A stretch of DNA of 41,597 nt from Myxococcales bacterium. Its GTDB lineage: Bacteria; Myxococcota; Myxococcia; Myxococcales; Myxococcaceae. Location: contig JAUXRI010000198.1 in NCBI GenBank assembly GCA_030681895.1, forward strand, positions 1-41,597, written 5' to 3'. Shown here piece by piece: positions 23,850 through 32,786 of the stretch (position 1 is its first letter; the number at the start of each line of letters is the position of its first letter). The position numbers and the translations under genes were made by a program. The notes beneath the pieces are model-generated. The model saw only the letters and a program-made list of their open reading frames with translations, had not been told where the DNA came from and did not search any database.

Positions 23850-25052
23850 TCAACGTGACACGCGAGCCAGGGCCAGCCGGCACGCGGTCGTCAGCCGCTC
23901 CGTGTTCAAGAAGAACGGCGTCGCGCGCGCCTGACCTTGCTCGAGCAGCGAGAGCGCACGCCGGTACTCGGTCGTCGCGTCGGCGCGCAGCCCTCGTTGT
24001 TCGAGGAGCAGCCCCAGACAGTACCGGGCCGCGGCGAGCTGCGGCGAGAGGTAGAGCGCCTTGCGCAGGCCGGCTTCGGTCTCGACGTCGGGTTGGCCCG
24101 CGGCAGACCAGTCGAGCACGAGCGAGAACAGCTGATCGCCCTCCTCCTCTGGCGCGAGGGAAGCGCGCACGGCCGTGGGTGGGCTGGGCTCAGGCGCGGG
24201 CCGAGGGGGCGCGATGGGGGCGCTCGGCCGAGGTGGAGGGATCGGCTCCGGCTCGCGCATTCGATCGCGGCGGGCGTAGAAGAACGTGCCGCCGAAGCGC
24301 ACCGTCTCGAGATCGGCGCGAGGCTTCAGAATGGGCTCTGCCGCCGAGAGCACCAGCGTGCCCTGCGGGGCCAGCCGCTCTGCCAGCAAACCGACGGTCC
24401 GGTCCGCGGCGTCGACGGTGAAGTAGATGAGCACGTTGCGGCAGACCACCACGTCGAACGCCGTGCCTGCGTCCGAGAAGGGGAACGGCGTCTCGACGAG
24501 GTTGTGTTGCTGGAAGCGGGCCTGCGCAGCCAGGCGAGGCGACAGGACCATGCGGCCGTCGTGCTGCGAGAAGTGCTTCGCGACCAGCGCCGCAGGCACG
24601 CGCCGCATCGCCTCGTTCGAGAAGGTGAGGTGCTTCGCCTTCGCGAGCGCCGACGTCGAGAGATCGGTGCCGAGCACGCGGCTGGCCGGGTGCGCCCCCA
24701 CCCGCGCCAGGAGCAGCAACAGCGTCGCCACCTCTTCGCCCGTCGCGCAGCCTGCGCTCCACAGCTGCAGCGGCCGGCCCGTTCGCGCGAGCGGCTCGAG
24801 CACGTGCTGCTCGAGCGCCTCGAGCTGGGCCTCGTCGCGGAAGAGATCGGTCTTGTGCACCGACGCGGCGGCCATCAGCTCGAGCAGCTCGAGCTGGCCG
24901 TGCGCCTCGAGGTGCGCGACGAACTCCGCCACGCTCCGGCCGTGCCTCAGGGTGTCTGCGAGGTGTCCGATCCGCTCCCGCTGCTGCTTCGACAGCGCGC
25001 TGCCACAGCGCCTCGACACCAGGGCAAAGAGCGGGTCGAGCTCGACGGCCAC
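23850..25052 (-). CDS. cheR: CheR, chemoreceptor glutamate methyltransferase
   Basis: CheR uses S-adenosylmethionine to methylate receptor glutamates for adaptation. The 400-residue protein starts at GTG 25052, one base after the cheB stop. It shows the N-terminal helical domain, SVHKTDLFRDEAQLEAL (the family's TxFFR region), the SAM site LWSAGCATGEEVATLLLLL, and CRNVLIYF. After about residue 270 comes a Pro-rich linker and a C-terminal TPR-like segment (ALYLSPQLAAARYCLGLLLEQRG), seen in some CheR proteins and thought to mediate protein contact. The open frame extends to 25247, but that part is read through cheB and is a shadow. It is the last gene of the chemosensory operon. Confidence 0.93.
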   Translation of the reverse strand: MAVELDPLFALVSRRCGSALSKQQRERIGHLADTLRHGRSVAEFVAHLEAHGQLELLELMAAASVHKTDLFRDEAQLEALEQHVLEPLARTGRPLQLWSAGCATGEEVATLLLLLARVGAHPASRVLGTDLSTSALAKAKHLTFSNEAMRRVPAALVAKHFSQHDGRMVLSPRLAAQARFQQHNLVETPFPFSDAGTAFDVVVCRNVLIYFTVDAADRTVGLLAERLAPQGTLVLSAAEPILKPRADLETVRFGGTFFYARRDRMREPEPIPPPRPSAPIAPPRPAPEPSPPTAVRASLAPEEEGDQLFSLVLDWSAAGQPDVETEAGLRKALYLSPQLAAARYCLGLLLEQRGLRADATTEYRRALSLLEQGQARATPFFLNTERLTTACRLALARVSR

Positions 25053-25053
25053 G

Positions 25054-26130
25054 TCAGGGCCTCGATGGATCCTGCCCGCGCGAGAGCCGCACCAGCGCCT
25101 TGCCGACGTCGTCGCCGTGCACGACGTGGGTGACGACGCCCTTCGCGATGGCTGCGCCTGGCATGCCGAAGACGACCGACGACTCCTGGCTCTGGGCGAT
25201 CGTCTTGCCGCCGGCCGCGTGAATCGCCGCGAGCCCGTCGACGCCATCGGTGCCCATGCCGGTGAGGATCACCCCCACCACCCGTTTGCCGTACGCCTTC
25301 GCTGCCGACTCGAGCAGCATCGAGGCCGAGGGCACGTGGCCATCACGCGGAGGACCGGCGACCACCGCGACCCGCCCACGGGACGGCACGGTGAGGTGGG
25401 AACCAGCAGGCGCGATGAGCACCGCGCCCGGCGTCAACAGATCGCCATCTTTCGCGCTGCGCACCTTCAGCTTCGCCGAGGTGCCGAGCCAGCCGACCAG
25501 CGAGTCGGCGAAGGCCGCGTTGATGTGCTGCACGACGAGCACCGGCGCGGGGAAGTCGGCAGGCAGATCGCTCACCAGCTTGTGGACGACCTGCGGGCCG
25601 CCCGTCGACGAGGCGATCACCACGAGCCCAACCGGAGACGCGGCGCCGAGGCCGATCGGCTCGATGGCCGGTGACGACGGCGAGGTGGTGGGAATCGCGC
25701 CCGGCTTCTTCACGCCGCGCAGGTGCCGAATCACCTTCACCGTCGACAGCAGTTTCACCTCGCGCGCCAGGTTCCACGCCTCGACTCCAGCGTCGAGCGC
25801 GGGCTTCACCTGCAGGGCCAGGGCTCCGGCCGCGAGCGCACGGTGCGTCAGCTCAGGCGCCTGGTTTCGCGGGTCGGCCGTGAGCACCAGAATCGGCGTC
25901 GGGTTCTCCGACATGATCTGCTCGCACGCCGCCAGCCCGTCGAGCACCGGCATGTCGACGTCCATCGTCACCACGTGTGGCTTGAGCTCGGCGACCTTCG
26001 CGATCGCCTCTTGCCCATTCGCCGCCTGCCCGACGACCTCGATGTCGGGATCCGTCGTGATGGCGTCGACGATCAACTGCCGGCACAGCGGCGAGTCATC
26101 GACGACCAACACCTGGCACTTGCGGCTCAT
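25054..26130 (-). CDS. cheB: CheB, receptor methylesterase/deamidase
   Basis: CheB removes methyl groups from chemoreceptors when phosphorylated by CheA. The 358-residue protein has a receiver domain (VLVVDDSPLCRQLI; phospho-acceptor Asp57 in TMDVDMP), a linker, and the methylesterase domain. The catalytic Ser is in IASSTGGPQV, the His in VVQHINAAF, and the Asp in LTGMGTDGVDGL. The ATG at 26130 has GAGG 8 bases upstream; a GTG at 26139 is also in frame. It lies 73 bases after cheA and 1 base before cheR. All catalytic residues are present. Confidence 0.96.
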   Translation of the reverse strand: MSRKCQVLVVDDSPLCRQLIVDAITTDPDIEVVGQAANGQEAIAKVAELKPHVVTMDVDMPVLDGLAACEQIMSENPTPILVLTADPRNQAPELTHRALAAGALALQVKPALDAGVEAWNLAREVKLLSTVKVIRHLRGVKKPGAIPTTSPSSPAIEPIGLGAASPVGLVVIASSTGGPQVVHKLVSDLPADFPAPVLVVQHINAAFADSLVGWLGTSAKLKVRSAKDGDLLTPGAVLIAPAGSHLTVPSRGRVAVVAGPPRDGHVPSASMLLESAAKAYGKRVVGVILTGMGTDGVDGLAAIHAAGGKTIAQSQESSVVFGMPGAAIAKGVVTHVVHGDDVGKALVRLSRGQDPSRP

Positions 26131-26203
26131 CGATCGCACCTCGCCCGCGGGTCCTTCAGCCTGACTTCATGGTTACTGCGGCTCTGCGAGCGGTGCCAGC
26201 CCA

Positions 26204-28399
26204 TCACGCCAACAACCTCGCCACCACGTCGACGAGGTCCTGCCGCACCAGATCGCCCTTGGTGACGTACCCGTCTGCGCCCGCCTCCATGCCGCGCCGC
26301 CGGTCCTGCTCGCTGCCACGCGTGGTGACGATGACGACCGGCAGGCTTCGCAAGGTGGGGTGCACCTTCAGCCGGCGCGTCAGCTCGAGCCCGTCGACCC
26401 TCGGCATCTCGAGATCGGTGACGACGGCGTCGACGACCTCCTTCGCGAGTCGTTCGAGCGCCTCGGCCCCGTCGGCCGCCTGGACGATCTCGTAGCCGAC
26501 TGACTCGAGCAGCGAGACGAGCAGCTCGCGCGTCAAGGGCGAGTCGTCGACCACCAGCAGCCTTCGCCGGCGCACCTCGACGTGGGTCGCCGCCTGCGCC
26601 GACAGCTTGAGCTCACGCCCATGCGCCGTCGCGACGAGGTGCGGCGCCGAGAGCACCATCGCGAGCGTTCCATCAGGCAACTGCGTCGCGCCCGACAGGT
26701 GGCTGAAGCGCGAGAGCAGCCCCTTGAGCGGCAGGATCGCCTGCACCCGCTCGTCGAGCACGCGGTCGATGCCGATCGCTGCGGTCTGACCGCGGCCGCG
26801 CATCACCAGCACCACCTCGCCCACCGAGACCGTGCGCTCGGGAGCCCCCACCAGGATCGACGCGATCGACTGGTACGGCAGCACGACATCGTCGATCGAG
26901 ACGGCAGGCTTGCCCGCGAGCTCGCGCACGTGGGCCTCTTCGATCTGCAGCGCGCGCACGACGTTGGTTGCCGGCACGCAGAAGCGCTCGTCGCCCGTCT
27001 CGACGAAGAGCACCGGCGCCACCGTGAGGGAGAGCGGCACGCGCAGCTCGAAGCGCGCCCCGAGCCCCAGCGACGACGAGACGGTGACCTCGCCGCCGAT
27101 CTGCTGGAGCCGCGTCTTGACCACGTCGAGCCCGACGCCACGGCCCGAGACGTCGGTCACCTCGTCCTTCGAGGTGAAGCCGGGGAGGAACACGAGATCC
27201 ACCGCCGCGAGATCGGTGAGCGCGTCGGCCGTCGGTTGATCGATCAGCCCTTTGCGCACCGCGACCTGGCGCAGCGACTGCGCGCTCAAGCCGCGGCCGT
27301 CGTCCTCGACCCTCAGCACCAGCCGCTCGCCTTCCCGGCGCGCGAGGAGCGTGAGCGTGCCTCGCGGCGACTTGCCGTGATCGACGCGCTCTTCGCGAGG
27401 CTCGAGGCCGTGATCGATGGCGTTGCGCACCAGATGAAGGAGCGGATCGCGCAAGACGTCGAGCACGGTGCGATCGATGCGCTCGTCTTCACCTTCAATC
27501 GACAGCTCGACCTCGCGACCGAGATCGCGCGCCAGCTCTCGCACCATGCGCGGGTACGGCTCGAACAAGACGCCGAGCGGCACCATGCGCAGCGCCTGCA
27601 CCTCTTCCGACAGCACGGTCAGCTCGCGCGCTTCGTCGGTGGCGATGAGGGTGTTGAGCCGGTTGACGTCGCCCGCGAGCTCCTTGGCCTTCCCCAGCCG
27701 CGCCGCGAGCGCCTGCACCTCAGGCCCGAGATCCTCCGCGAGGCGCTGCAGCTGCGCGAGCTCCTTGGCGAGCACCCGGGCCCGGCTCGCGCTGAGCTCG
27801 CGCCGGCGGCCGACCTGGTGGAGCGTCGTCACCGCGCTGGTGAGCACCTCGAGGCTCTGCTGGCTGATGCGAATGGTGGCGTCGGCGCGCTCTGCGGCGG
27901 CCCTCGCGTCAGGAGTGCTGGGCGGCGGCGCGGGCACGTTGGCCCGGCTCGGGCTCGAGGGAGGGGCTGGCGGAGGGGCCGTCGGGTTCGGGGCAGGCGT
28001 CGTGACCGCGACGACCCGCGCCTTCTCCTGCGTCACCGCGTGGCCCAACCACTCGAGCAGGCGCGGCAGCTCGACCGGCGCGCCCGTGGTGGCGCCCGCG
28101 AGCACACCCACCGCGTCGGACGCCACCAGCAGCGCGTCGACGGTGCCGGGCCCCAGCTCGTAGCCGAGCGGCTCGACGGTGCGCACCAGCTCCTCCATCA
28201 GGTGCACGAGGGTGTTCACCTCGGCGAACCCCATCATGCGGGCCTCGCCCTTGAGCCCGTGCAGCTCGCGGAGCGACGCCTTGCCCGCTTCGACGTCGGC
28301 GCCTGCCTCGAGCGACATGAGCGAGCGATTCACCTTCGCCAGGCGCTCCACCACCAGCTCACGAAACTGCGCGAGCAGCTTTTCGCGGTTCGAGCTCAT
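26204..28399 (-). CDS. cheA: CheA-receiver hybrid chemotaxis histidine kinase
   Basis: CheA is the kinase of the chemosensory array. The 731-residue protein has an HPt domain with phospho-acceptor His47 (RELHGLKGEARM), a Pro-rich linker in place of a clear P2 domain, and a dimerisation/ATPase region with LVRNAIDHGLEP (N-box), VEDDGRGL and GRGVGLDVVKTRLQQIGG. A CheW-like domain follows, and then a C-terminal receiver (LLVVDDSPLTRELL, TDLEMPRVDG) from about residue 610. The fused receiver is the layout of myxobacterial FrzE. The ATG overlaps the stop of the preceding mcp gene (ATGA). The long upstream frame to 29296 is a shadow of that gene. Confidence 0.95.
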   Translation of the reverse strand: MSSNREKLLAQFRELVVERLAKVNRSLMSLEAGADVEAGKASLRELHGLKGEARMMGFAEVNTLVHLMEELVRTVEPLGYELGPGTVDALLVASDAVGVLAGATTGAPVELPRLLEWLGHAVTQEKARVVAVTTPAPNPTAPPPAPPSSPSRANVPAPPPSTPDARAAAERADATIRISQQSLEVLTSAVTTLHQVGRRRELSASRARVLAKELAQLQRLAEDLGPEVQALAARLGKAKELAGDVNRLNTLIATDEARELTVLSEEVQALRMVPLGVLFEPYPRMVRELARDLGREVELSIEGEDERIDRTVLDVLRDPLLHLVRNAIDHGLEPREERVDHGKSPRGTLTLLARREGERLVLRVEDDGRGLSAQSLRQVAVRKGLIDQPTADALTDLAAVDLVFLPGFTSKDEVTDVSGRGVGLDVVKTRLQQIGGEVTVSSSLGLGARFELRVPLSLTVAPVLFVETGDERFCVPATNVVRALQIEEAHVRELAGKPAVSIDDVVLPYQSIASILVGAPERTVSVGEVVLVMRGRGQTAAIGIDRVLDERVQAILPLKGLLSRFSHLSGATQLPDGTLAMVLSAPHLVATAHGRELKLSAQAATHVEVRRRRLLVVDDSPLTRELLVSLLESVGYEIVQAADGAEALERLAKEVVDAVVTDLEMPRVDGLELTRRLKVHPTLRSLPVVIVTTRGSEQDRRRGMEAGADGYVTKGDLVRQDLVDVVARLLA

Positions 28400-30183
28400 T
28401 CGCGCTGCTGCTGGAAGCGGTTCACCACCTCGGCGAGCACGCCCGAGAGCGACTCGAGCCGCTCGTTCGCGGCCGTGAGCTGGCGCGTGCTGGCGAGGCT
28501 CTGCTGGGTGATGCCGAGAATATCGGCCATGGCCTCGGCGAGCTGGTCGGTGCCTGTCTGCTGCTGCTGCGTGGCGAGGCTGATGGTGCGCACCGCGTCC
28601 GACGTCTGGCGAGCGCTGTGCGCGACGCTGGTGAGCGCGCGCGCCACCTCGTCGGCCAGCGACGTGCTGCTCTCGGTGAGGGCGCGGGCCCGCTCGGTCG
28701 CCTCCGACGTCTGGCGCGTGGCGGTGCGGATCTCGGCGATCAGCTCCTCTACCTCGGCCGTCGACTCGAGCACGTTCTCGGCGAGGCGGCGCATCTCGGA
28801 CGCGACGAGCGAAAAGCCACGCCCCACCTCGGCGGCGCGGGTGCCCTCGAGCTCGGCCGAGAGCGCGAGCAGATCGCTGCGATCGGCCACGGCGTTGATG
28901 ACGTCGACGATGCGGCCGATCTGCTGCACGCGGCCTGTCAGGCGGTCGACGGCCGCGGCGATGGAGCGGTTGTCCTGCCGCATGCGCTCGATGGCCGCGC
29001 GGAACGACTCGGCGCTGCCCAGCCCCGACTCGGCGGCCTCGAGCGTCTTCTGGGCGAGCTCCTGCACGCTGCTGGCGCTCGAGGCGATCTGCCGTGCGCT
29101 CTGCGCCAGCTCTTCGGTGGTGGCCGAGGTCTCGTTGAGGGCCGCTGCCTGCTCCGCGGCGCCCGACTCGGAGTCCTGGGAGGCCTGGCGCAGGGTGCCA
29201 GCCGCCGTCCCCAGCCGGGCGGTCGCCGACGAGAGCCTGGTGATCAGCGTCACCAGCCGCTCCTTGAGCCGTGAGAAGACGTTGCTCACCAGCCACACCT
29301 CGCCGTCACCCGCGATCAGCTGTGCCTTCACGAGTCGCCCGCCGGCGAGCCCGGTGGCGTCTTCGGCGATGCGCTGAAGGGGGCCCGCGAGCAGCGAGCC
29401 GCCGACCGCCGCCGCCATCGTCGCCATCGCGGTCGCCAGGACGATCAGGAACGCCGTCTTGGCGATGGCCTCGCTCTGCGCCGCAGCGACGAACGCGTCG
29501 CGACTCTCTGGAGAGCGCTGCAGCCACGCCTCGACGATGTCGGCGCCGAGCACCCGCGTCAGATCGATCACCACCAGCGACGGCAGCGCCACCATCACCA
29601 CCGTGAAGGTGACCAGGCGATTGCGCACCGACACCTTCGGCACCCGCAGGTTCGTGACGACGGCCTCGGGAGACATGTCTTCGGCCAGGCGCTCGACCGC
29701 CTCGTGCGATCGCAGCCCGATGAGCAGCCCGACCACCACGGCCGCCATGGGTCCGAAGAGCAGGCCCAGGACGACGATGCGAAGCGCGAGCGACCAGGGG
29801 ACCTCGGCGGTGAACTTGAAGGTGATGGCCAGGGCGATCACGGCGCCCAGCCAGGTGAAGACGCCGAGGCGGCCGACCAGATCGGGGAACTGCCGAACCT
29901 CGTCGAGCGCGACCAGGCGGTTGGCGCCGGTCAGCGGCAGGCGCCCGGCGGCGAGCCCCCTGAAGGTGCGCAGGTGGCGCGAGGCCACCGTCTCGGCGAT
30001 GCCGACGCCCACCGAGGCGATCGTCACCACCAGGATCCAGAAGATGCCGAGCGAGCCCTCTGGGAAGCGGAAGGTGACGGCGGCGTACTGAGACGCGAGC
30101 AGCGCCACCAACGTGTTGCCCAGCGTCGAGGGCAACATCAACCAGCGGCCACGGCCCGGCAGCCACTCGTTCAGGCCCGTCAT
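28396..30183 (-). CDS. Six-span methyl-accepting chemotaxis protein (MCP-1)
   Basis: This is a 595-residue chemoreceptor. The N-terminal 265 residues hold about six membrane spans (for example LGIFWILVVTIASVGVGIA, LVTFTVVMVALPSLVVIDL and AFLIVLATAMATMAAAVGG) and no large extracellular ligand domain. A HAMP-like segment (GPLQRIAEDATGLAGG) leads to a long signalling coiled coil. The hairpin tip is ADRSDLLALSAELEGTRAAEVGRGF, where canonical receptors read QTNLLALNAAIEAARAGExGRGF. It ends in FQQQRE with no CheR-binding pentapeptide. The ATG overlaps the stop of MCP-2. It probably senses membrane or internal signals. It appears to be a paralogue of its neighbour. Confidence 0.88.
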   Translation of the reverse strand: MTGLNEWLPGRGRWLMLPSTLGNTLVALLASQYAAVTFRFPEGSLGIFWILVVTIASVGVGIAETVASRHLRTFRGLAAGRLPLTGANRLVALDEVRQFPDLVGRLGVFTWLGAVIALAITFKFTAEVPWSLALRIVVLGLLFGPMAAVVVGLLIGLRSHEAVERLAEDMSPEAVVTNLRVPKVSVRNRLVTFTVVMVALPSLVVIDLTRVLGADIVEAWLQRSPESRDAFVAAAQSEAIAKTAFLIVLATAMATMAAAVGGSLLAGPLQRIAEDATGLAGGRLVKAQLIAGDGEVWLVSNVFSRLKERLVTLITRLSSATARLGTAAGTLRQASQDSESGAAEQAAALNETSATTEELAQSARQIASSASSVQELAQKTLEAAESGLGSAESFRAAIERMRQDNRSIAAAVDRLTGRVQQIGRIVDVINAVADRSDLLALSAELEGTRAAEVGRGFSLVASEMRRLAENVLESTAEVEELIAEIRTATRQTSEATERARALTESSTSLADEVARALTSVAHSARQTSDAVRTISLATQQQQTGTDQLAEAMADILGITQQSLASTRQLTAANERLESLSGVLAEVVNRFQQQRE

Positions 30184-31961
30184 GAGCGGCCTCCGAAGGT
30201 GTCGACCACCTGCTCGAGCTCCTTCGACACGCCGACGAGATCGGTCTGCGTGCGCGCCATCTCTTTGGCGGTCTCGACGTTCTTCCGGGTCGAGCGGTTG
30301 ATGTCCTCCATGGCGGCGACGAGCTGATCGCTGCCGGCCTGCTGCTGCACCGTCGCCAGGCTGATGCTCTGCATCGCGTCGGCCGACAGGTTCGCGAACT
30401 GCACGATGTCGCCGAGCGAGTCGCTCACCTTGCGCGCCAGCGCCGCGCCCGAGTCGGTGGCCTTCACGCCAGCCTCGGTCGCCATCACCGCCGCGTTCGT
30501 CGCGTCGCGAATGTCGGCGATCAGCCGGGCGATCTCGCGGGTCGACGTCATCACGTTCTCGGCGAGCCGGCGCATCTCGGCGGCGACCAGCCCGAACCCC
30601 TCGCCCACCCCACCCGCCTTGTGCCCCTCGAGCTCGGCGTTGAGGGCGAGCAGATCGGACTTGTCGGCGATGCCGTCGATGAACTCGATGATGCGGCCGA
30701 CCTGCTGCACGCGCTTGTTGAGCCTCACCACCGAGTCGGCGATGGCCTGGTTGCCCTCGCGCACCTGCCCCATCGCGGCGGTGAACGACTCGGCGCTGGC
30801 CTTGCCCGCCTGCGCAGCCGCGAGCGTGCCCCGGGCAATCTCCGAGACGCGCTGGGCGTTCGACGAGATCTGCCGGGCGCTCCGGGCGAGCTCCTCGGTG
30901 GTGGCGGTGGTGGCCATCAGCGCCGCCGATTGTTCGGCAGCGCCCTGCTCCTGCAGCGCGCCGTTCTGAACCAGATCGTCAGCGGCGGCGCGAATGCCCT
31001 TCGACGCGTCCTTCGCGCCGGCTGCCGCGTCGAGCAGGTGCGCCTCCATGGCCGACATGGCCGTCGCCGCGGCCCACGTCTCGAACTCGGCCATCACGAG
31101 CCGCCCACGCTGGTAGCGGCCCTGCGCGAGGCGCTCGGTCTCTTCGCCCAGCCGCTTGAGCGGATCTCCCAGCACGCTGCCCGAGAGCCACCCGCACAGC
31201 ACCACCATGAAGACGGTGGCCGCGCCGAGACCGCCGAGCGCGCCATACCCATCGGCCCCCTGGGCTTCGAAGACGGCGCGCGCGCTCGCGACGTCAGGCT
31301 GCCGCTTGACGGCCTCGAGGAGCTGGTTCGATCGTTCGAGGCTCGCGTCGGCGACCATCAGCATCGGCGTCAGCACCGCCACCGTCGAGTACAGCATCAG
31401 CCGACGGCGCAGCTCGAAGCGCACGGGCAGGACCTCGGCGAGGGCCTCAGGCGCCAGCCCGGCGTCGACGAGCTCCCGCAGCACCTGGCGGGCCCGCGGC
31501 AGGACGAGCAGGTTCGCCATCATCGCGGTGAGCGGCGCCACCATGAAGCCCACCAGGCCCACCCGCAGCGCGATCAGGGGCGGGGGCGAGGCCATGACGT
31601 ACCAGGCGACGGCCACTGCCACCGAGCCGGCCATGAAGGCGAACAGCGCGAGAAAGAAGGTGGTGTCGGGCGCCTGCGCCGCCTCACGCGCGGCGCGCTG
31701 GAGCGTCGCGGGCGTCGACACCTCGGTGCCGGCGCCGAGGCCTTTCACGGTTCGGAGCCGGCTCTGCTCGAACAGGTCGGCCGCCACGTTGAACACGACG
31801 ACGACGCCGATCAGCAGACCGAAGTACCAGCCCCGGGTTCCCTCGGGCAGCGAGACGACGCTCGACAGGTAGGCGACGGCAACGATGACCCCGAGGGGCG
31901 CCGAGAGCGTCGAGGGGTTGGTGATCCACCGATGGCGGCCCTGCGGCAGCGGCGTGATCAC
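30180..31961 (-). CDS. Six-span methyl-accepting chemotaxis protein (MCP-2)
   Basis: This is a 593-residue chemoreceptor with the same plan as its neighbour. It has about six membrane spans in the first 270 residues (such as GWYFGLLIGVVVVFNVAADL, LALFAFMAGSVAVAVAWYV and ATVFMVVLCGWLSGS), a HAMP-like DPLKRLGEETERLAQG, and a cytoplasmic coiled coil. The hairpin tip reads ADKSDLLALNAELEGHKAGGVGEGF; relative to the usual EAARAGExGRGF, Arg is replaced by Lys, Glu by Gly and Arg by Glu. It starts at GTG 31961, overlapping the stop of the CheW-like gene (GTGA). The upstream frame to 32015 is not used. The missing periplasmic domain and degenerate tip suggest a dedicated array partner of MCP-1. Confidence 0.86.
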   Translation of the reverse strand: MITPLPQGRHRWITNPSTLSAPLGVIVAVAYLSSVVSLPEGTRGWYFGLLIGVVVVFNVAADLFEQSRLRTVKGLGAGTEVSTPATLQRAAREAAQAPDTTFFLALFAFMAGSVAVAVAWYVMASPPPLIALRVGLVGFMVAPLTAMMANLLVLPRARQVLRELVDAGLAPEALAEVLPVRFELRRRLMLYSTVAVLTPMLMVADASLERSNQLLEAVKRQPDVASARAVFEAQGADGYGALGGLGAATVFMVVLCGWLSGSVLGDPLKRLGEETERLAQGRYQRGRLVMAEFETWAAATAMSAMEAHLLDAAAGAKDASKGIRAAADDLVQNGALQEQGAAEQSAALMATTATTEELARSARQISSNAQRVSEIARGTLAAAQAGKASAESFTAAMGQVREGNQAIADSVVRLNKRVQQVGRIIEFIDGIADKSDLLALNAELEGHKAGGVGEGFGLVAAEMRRLAENVMTSTREIARLIADIRDATNAAVMATEAGVKATDSGAALARKVSDSLGDIVQFANLSADAMQSISLATVQQQAGSDQLVAAMEDINRSTRKNVETAKEMARTQTDLVGVSKELEQVVDTFGGRS

Positions 31962-32317
31962 TCGGCCCTCCGCTCGAGGTGGGCCAGCAACAGCGACGGC
32001 GACACCAGCGGCCACAAGGCGCCCAGCACCTCGATGAAGCCGGTCAGCACGCCGTCACCCAGGCCCTGCAGCGCGGCCGGCACGGGGAGCACGGTGAGAC
32101 CCGGCGTCGCGAGCACGTCGATCGAGTCGACCTTGAGCAGCTGACCGTGGCACTGCAGCGCGCGCCCTTCGCCGGTCCCATCGACGCCGAAGGCGAGCCC
32201 GACGTCCCACGTCTTGCCTTCGACCTCGGCGATCGCGTCGATCTCCTGACAGTCGACCGCGAGCCGGGCTGCCCCCACCCGGCACAGGACGACGCCGTCG
32301 ACGAGGCCGTTGGCCAC
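31958..32317 (-). CDS. Short, diverged CheW-like protein
   Basis: The 119-residue product resembles a minimal CheW fold: VVLCRVGAARLAVDCQEIDAIAEV at the start, LTVLPVPAALQGLG in the centre, and GFIEVLGALWPLVSPSLLLAHL at the end. CheW proteins couple receptors to CheA. It is about 25-30 residues shorter than usual and has lost the usual RG/NLRG motif, so it may be a specialised or degenerate adaptor. The GTG at 32317 lies 3 bases after the stop of the canonical CheW, and its stop overlaps the MCP-2 start. Placement between CheW and the receptors supports an adaptor role. Confidence 0.6.
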   Translation of the reverse strand: MANGLVDGVVLCRVGAARLAVDCQEIDAIAEVEGKTWDVGLAFGVDGTGEGRALQCHGQLLKVDSIDVLATPGLTVLPVPAALQGLGDGVLTGFIEVLGALWPLVSPSLLLAHLERRAE

Positions 32318-32320
32318 GCG

Positions 32321-32746
32321 TCAGCGCCCCCTCGAGAGGTATTCGAGCAGACCCTCGGGCTCGATGGCCGCGCAGTCTCCAGCGGGCACCTTCGCCGGGC
32401 CGTGCATGAAGGCCAGCGCGCCAGCTTCTCCGAGCCGCGGGGGCGCGCCCATGATGGGGCTGACGCCGATCACCCTGGTGGCCGTGAAGGCCATCGTCCC
32501 GCGAGGGACGCGCACCAGCACCACCCGCTTGAAGACCTCGTCGACGGGTTTGCCGATGAGGCGGGCGAGATCGATGACGGGCAGAACCTCACCGCGGTGA
32601 GCAAAGACGCCGAGCAGGTGTGGCGCGGCGCCCGGAACGCGGGTCAGCGGCGGCAGGTTGACGACCTCGGACGCGCGCTCAGCGGGCACGGCGTACAGGC
32701 TGCCTCCGCACGCAAAGACCAGATGTCCCCTCGGTCCCTCCGCCAT
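32321..32746 (-). CDS. cheW: CheW coupling protein
   Basis: This is a 141-residue CheW adaptor that bridges CheA and receptors. It shows HLVFACGGSLYAVPAERASEVV, then PHLLGVFAHRGEVLPVIDLARLIG (the family motif is NLRGxVIPVIDL) and a final VIGVSPIMG segment. The ATG at 32746 is chosen; a GTG at 32764 is also in frame. It is the first gene of the operon cheW-cheW-mcp-mcp-cheA-cheB-cheR. Its start codon lies only 40 bases from the divergent kinase start, so regulatory DNA for both must fit in a very small space. Confidence 0.87.
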   Translation of the reverse strand: MAEGPRGHLVFACGGSLYAVPAERASEVVNLPPLTRVPGAAPHLLGVFAHRGEVLPVIDLARLIGKPVDEVFKRVVLVRVPRGTMAFTATRVIGVSPIMGAPPRLGEAGALAFMHGPAKVPAGDCAAIEPEGLLEYLSRGR

Positions 32747-32786
32747 GAGCCGAGGGTTCAGCACAGGTTTGCTTCGACTGAAAGCA

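Noticed and set aside
25053..25247. Longer CheR start inside cheB
   Set aside because: The added 65 residues are Arg/Ser-rich shadow of cheB; GTG 25052 directly follows the cheB stop.
28400..29296. Longer CheA start inside MCP-1
   Set aside because: The HPt domain starts at the ATG at 28399, which overlaps the receptor stop; the upstream part is antisense-like shadow.
26582..29377. Plus-strand frame of over 900 codons across cheA and MCP-1
   Set aside because: It lies antisense to two well-supported genes and shows Arg/Gln/His-rich shadow composition.
32321..32764. GTG at 32764 as the cheW start
   Set aside because: It is in frame, but no ribosome-binding sequence favours it and the ATG at 32746 gives a normal CheW N-terminus; kept only as an alternative.
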